The position numbers and the translations under genes were made by a program. The notes beneath the pieces are model-generated. The model ran no database searches. It worked only from the letters and a program-made list of their open reading frames with translations, and was not told the origin of the DNA. 64,000 nt of DNA from Halobacteriovorax sp. (GTDB taxonomy: Bacteria; Bdellovibrionota; Bacteriovoracia; Bacteriovoracales; Bacteriovoracaceae). The stretch spans positions 62,001 to 126,000 of the forward strand of contig PBIO01000014.1 of assembly GCA_002720865.1 (NCBI GenBank), given 5' to 3'. Below, one piece after another: positions 63,101-64,000 of the stretch (within the stretch, counting starts at the first letter, position 1; each line of letters begins with the position of its first letter).

Positions 63101-64000
63101 TTTACAAGAACTCCTACTGAATTAAAAGCTAATGGTTTAGTGTTTTTGAGTAGCTGAAAAGCTATATCAAAATATGAATCACTAGATTTATGGATAATCC
63201 TACACATCTCTACAATCCACTCAACTGCCTCTTCAGTAGCAATATCAAGTAAGAATCCAGGGTTTGGTGGTATATCTCCTAAGTTTCTGCTCGCAAGAAA
63301 AGTTACAAATTTAGAAATGTCAAAAATTGGTATTTCAGAAGTTAAGTCTACAAGCTTTTTTTCTAGCTCAACAAAGTTAAGTGAATGATTACCCCTATTG
63401 ATTCTTCCGTTTTCTACGTAAGCAATATCACCAGAGTAGTTTTTTAACTTAGGACAGAATGAAATCGCCAGCTGCAAGCTAGCAACATTTTGAACTATAT
63501 AGTCGTGAAAGGGTTCATACTCATTTTCATATACAAAATTTAAAAACTCATCCACATGGGTCTTTAGGTCTATGTCTATCCTTGCTGAGTCACTATATGG
63601 TTTACAGTACAATGGATAATGATACCCCCTCTTTAAAAGCTTGATATCTTTCAACACATCGGGGTTTTCCGTAACTGCATAACTTGTTAGTCTTCTGAAT
63701 ACAGCATTTGTGAATGTTGGTTTTTGAATCCAAGTATAGAGATATGGTTCCTTACTGTCTTTCCAACTTACTACTGGGATCTTTTTGTAAAACTCTTTCT
63801 CTAAAGGAGACAGACCGTAGTAAAACTTTTGTGCCAGACTGGATACAAGTCGCAGTCTCACGTTTATAAAATCTTCTCCATAAAAAAACTTTCTCACTTC
63901 TTCCCTAAAGGGCTCAGCATTCTCTCCGAGAGAAGTCATGCTTTCCTTGATTAAGAGAGAAAGTGCTTTAATGGCCACCGGCTTCAGATCAACTAATTTT
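60106..64000 (-). CDS. Giant protein of unknown function, 5'-truncated by the window edge
   Basis: About 1290 residues are visible. The frame is open to the window edge and the first in-window start (GTG at 63978) has no ribosome site, so the true start is outside. I recognise no domain. It is mainly helical, with about eleven cysteines, several in close pairs (KTCTGARFC, KNCRTSNELDC, SCENYVNQDIGAIPC), which suggests disulfides and an exported protein, though the N-terminal signal is not in view. No membrane segments are evident. A few charged stretches lie near the middle. It precedes the moxR-bat operon on the same strand, with a separate promoter between. Confidence 0.75.
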   Translation of the reverse strand, partial: KLVDLKPVAIKALSLLIKESMTSLGENAEPFREEVRKFFYGEDFINVRLRLVSSLAQKFYYGLSPLEKEFYKKIPVVSWKDSKEPYLYTWIQKPTFTNAVFRRLTSYAVTENPDVLKDIKLLKRGYHYPLYCKPYSDSARIDIDLKTHVDEFLNFVYENEYEPFHDYIVQNVASLQLAISFCPKLKNYSGDIAYVENGRINRGNHSLNFVELEKKLVDLTSEIPIFDISKFVTFLASRNLGDIPPNPGFLLDIATEEAVEWIVEMCRIIHKSSDSYFDIAFQLLKNTKPLAFNSVGVLVNEFLLAENDEKIKALAASWLFLDQEEQNFLFNFIDRHLQQDTNFKLLFNFYATMLEEYAVVSPEFSELWTSTPDALENSYQAMFDIVKNFSGANVLKDFDKFFSRDHIITIMKVVTRGPDLRRVALNRLSANLITDYVTKLPYEPYEIDFTNGETEYSRKTKVCIDSLTDNKDLYFILNNFPKECLFFKDKEITLQTFSWLAESQNRYEEMFNISPRSSGTLLDNDGLMASSSLNNAVAMLRLVDEKLAFRINQEKSGGLKYILDLGHKYLYQVMVEGRKGYLEDLDRLTSVVSAYFSVGGANHRYLRNTKLFESIVDEGPKIEVVSNWFATVFKKYNEKLSSGSLGTKEYVEDVAYSCENYVNQDIGAIPCPSTGRVKKALTSVIKDATVVYEKNGSSTVGYFLQALVPGYGLSIPFKSKNQRLKRITVSESAQMVYKLSDKKLPINKLKIKFNEDDEYDRGYNVDNWSGLKWRKSKNELADLDELEETINPETELFFKDDMVEVTTLDRVEISIRDVRFDMSYLGAHYMNAVAKAEDYNETVEKKLKMFKTCTGARFCGKFFNKQQIRMAKNAVAAYPGLLDANRVKEFGFGDYMQALLGTFIRSSSNKAQKSALVKIKIFGKRIEVPWVQTKKQLRKHNGKILTKISMLSGISNFSRFVRDRVGRTDKEFQGNINDPRVKLLDTALFTGINPITLEKEAIALLSSLIEQKNGKTLLGEAIDWMAKSSYQEQRELESLIFDLAVISSFIGIGPVKADYELSDKNYDRYRNNNLGSLISVGSVVLPKFINFVDSWPAGLNFIDIIRGLQKPVRFIADELVESKKLDTNLVYKLLNEAFFGFNKFFNEATENSENGAYYISEYLSLEKEPKKVLLSLKAAINLIEELEKKDSTGNTGFSILSQNLTKVVGDRRFGLRAFSEYLLKTTHYKNCRTSNELDCDINIHHDEPAQLVMYFSSKNGSNSTNIVRFIDTLFKDNINDYTEMIDNLLPLIRIKSQ

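Noticed and set aside
1-64000. Mobile elements, prophage, CRISPR arrays, tRNA or rRNA genes
   Set aside because: No transposase, integrase, phage structural gene, regular spacer array or cloverleaf-type sequence was seen on either strand.

Overview
The window is an AT-rich bacterial chromosome segment packed with overlapping genes. The gene content points to a predatory, Bacteriovorax/Halobacteriovorax-like member of the Bdellovibrionota. The indications are a type IV pilus cluster in the gene order known from Myxococcus, a MoxR-Bat operon, a TamA/TamB pair, a secreted metzincin protease and many exported proteins of unknown function. The organism assignment is inference from gene content, not a database result. 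I saw no rRNA, tRNA, CRISPR array, insertion sequence or prophage.

Layout. 1-8.9 kb: an edge-truncated unknown gene, a UbiB-type kinase, two small unknown genes, greA, recG, an FHA-domain gene, an alpha/beta hydrolase, a divergent RelA/SpoT-synthetase-like gene and pgpA. 8.9-9.3 kb: the only gene-free stretch over 300 bases, with a DnaA-box-like pair, four ACTTRCGCA repeats and a long hairpin ahead of recA. 9.3-15.9 kb: recA, recX, alaS, a peptide-binding lipoprotein and a small exported protein. 15.9-16.7 kb: two tiny overlapping genes, one resembling a lone phosphotransfer helix hairpin, then rpoZ behind a near-consensus promoter. 16.8-25.8 kb (minus strand): lon with an AMIN-domain gene, a metzincin with an exported partner, a divergent UvrA-like ATPase, and rplM-rpsI. 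26-34.4 kb: tamA, tamB and a TPR gene. 34.5-37.3 kb: aroQ-efp-accB-accC. 37.3-51.3 kb: the pilus cluster, pilB-T-C-A, a plus-strand TPR-like gene, pilH-I-D and pilM-N-O-P-Q plus a TPR gene. 51.4-53 kb: a short aroE and ribF. 53-60 kb: moxR, DUF58, a membrane protein, batA, a batB-batC fusion and batD. 60-64 kb: a giant cysteine-containing protein of unknown function that runs off the window.

How the genes work together. The pilus genes encode a full retractile machine: motor ATPases PilB and PilT, platform PilC, pilin PilA, peptidase PilD, alignment proteins PilM-P and secretin PilQ. The PilS/PilR regulators that sit inside the Myxococcus cluster are missing here. The moxR-bat operon is tightly coupled by one-base and four-base overlaps and probably forms one envelope complex. 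Nearly all genes left of 16.75 kb point right and nearly all genes beyond it point left, an abrupt polarity switch.

The least explained items are the RelA/SpoT-like protein at 7.1-8.35 kb, the structured region before recA, the degenerate UvrA paralogue, the BatB-BatC fusion and the giant terminal protein.
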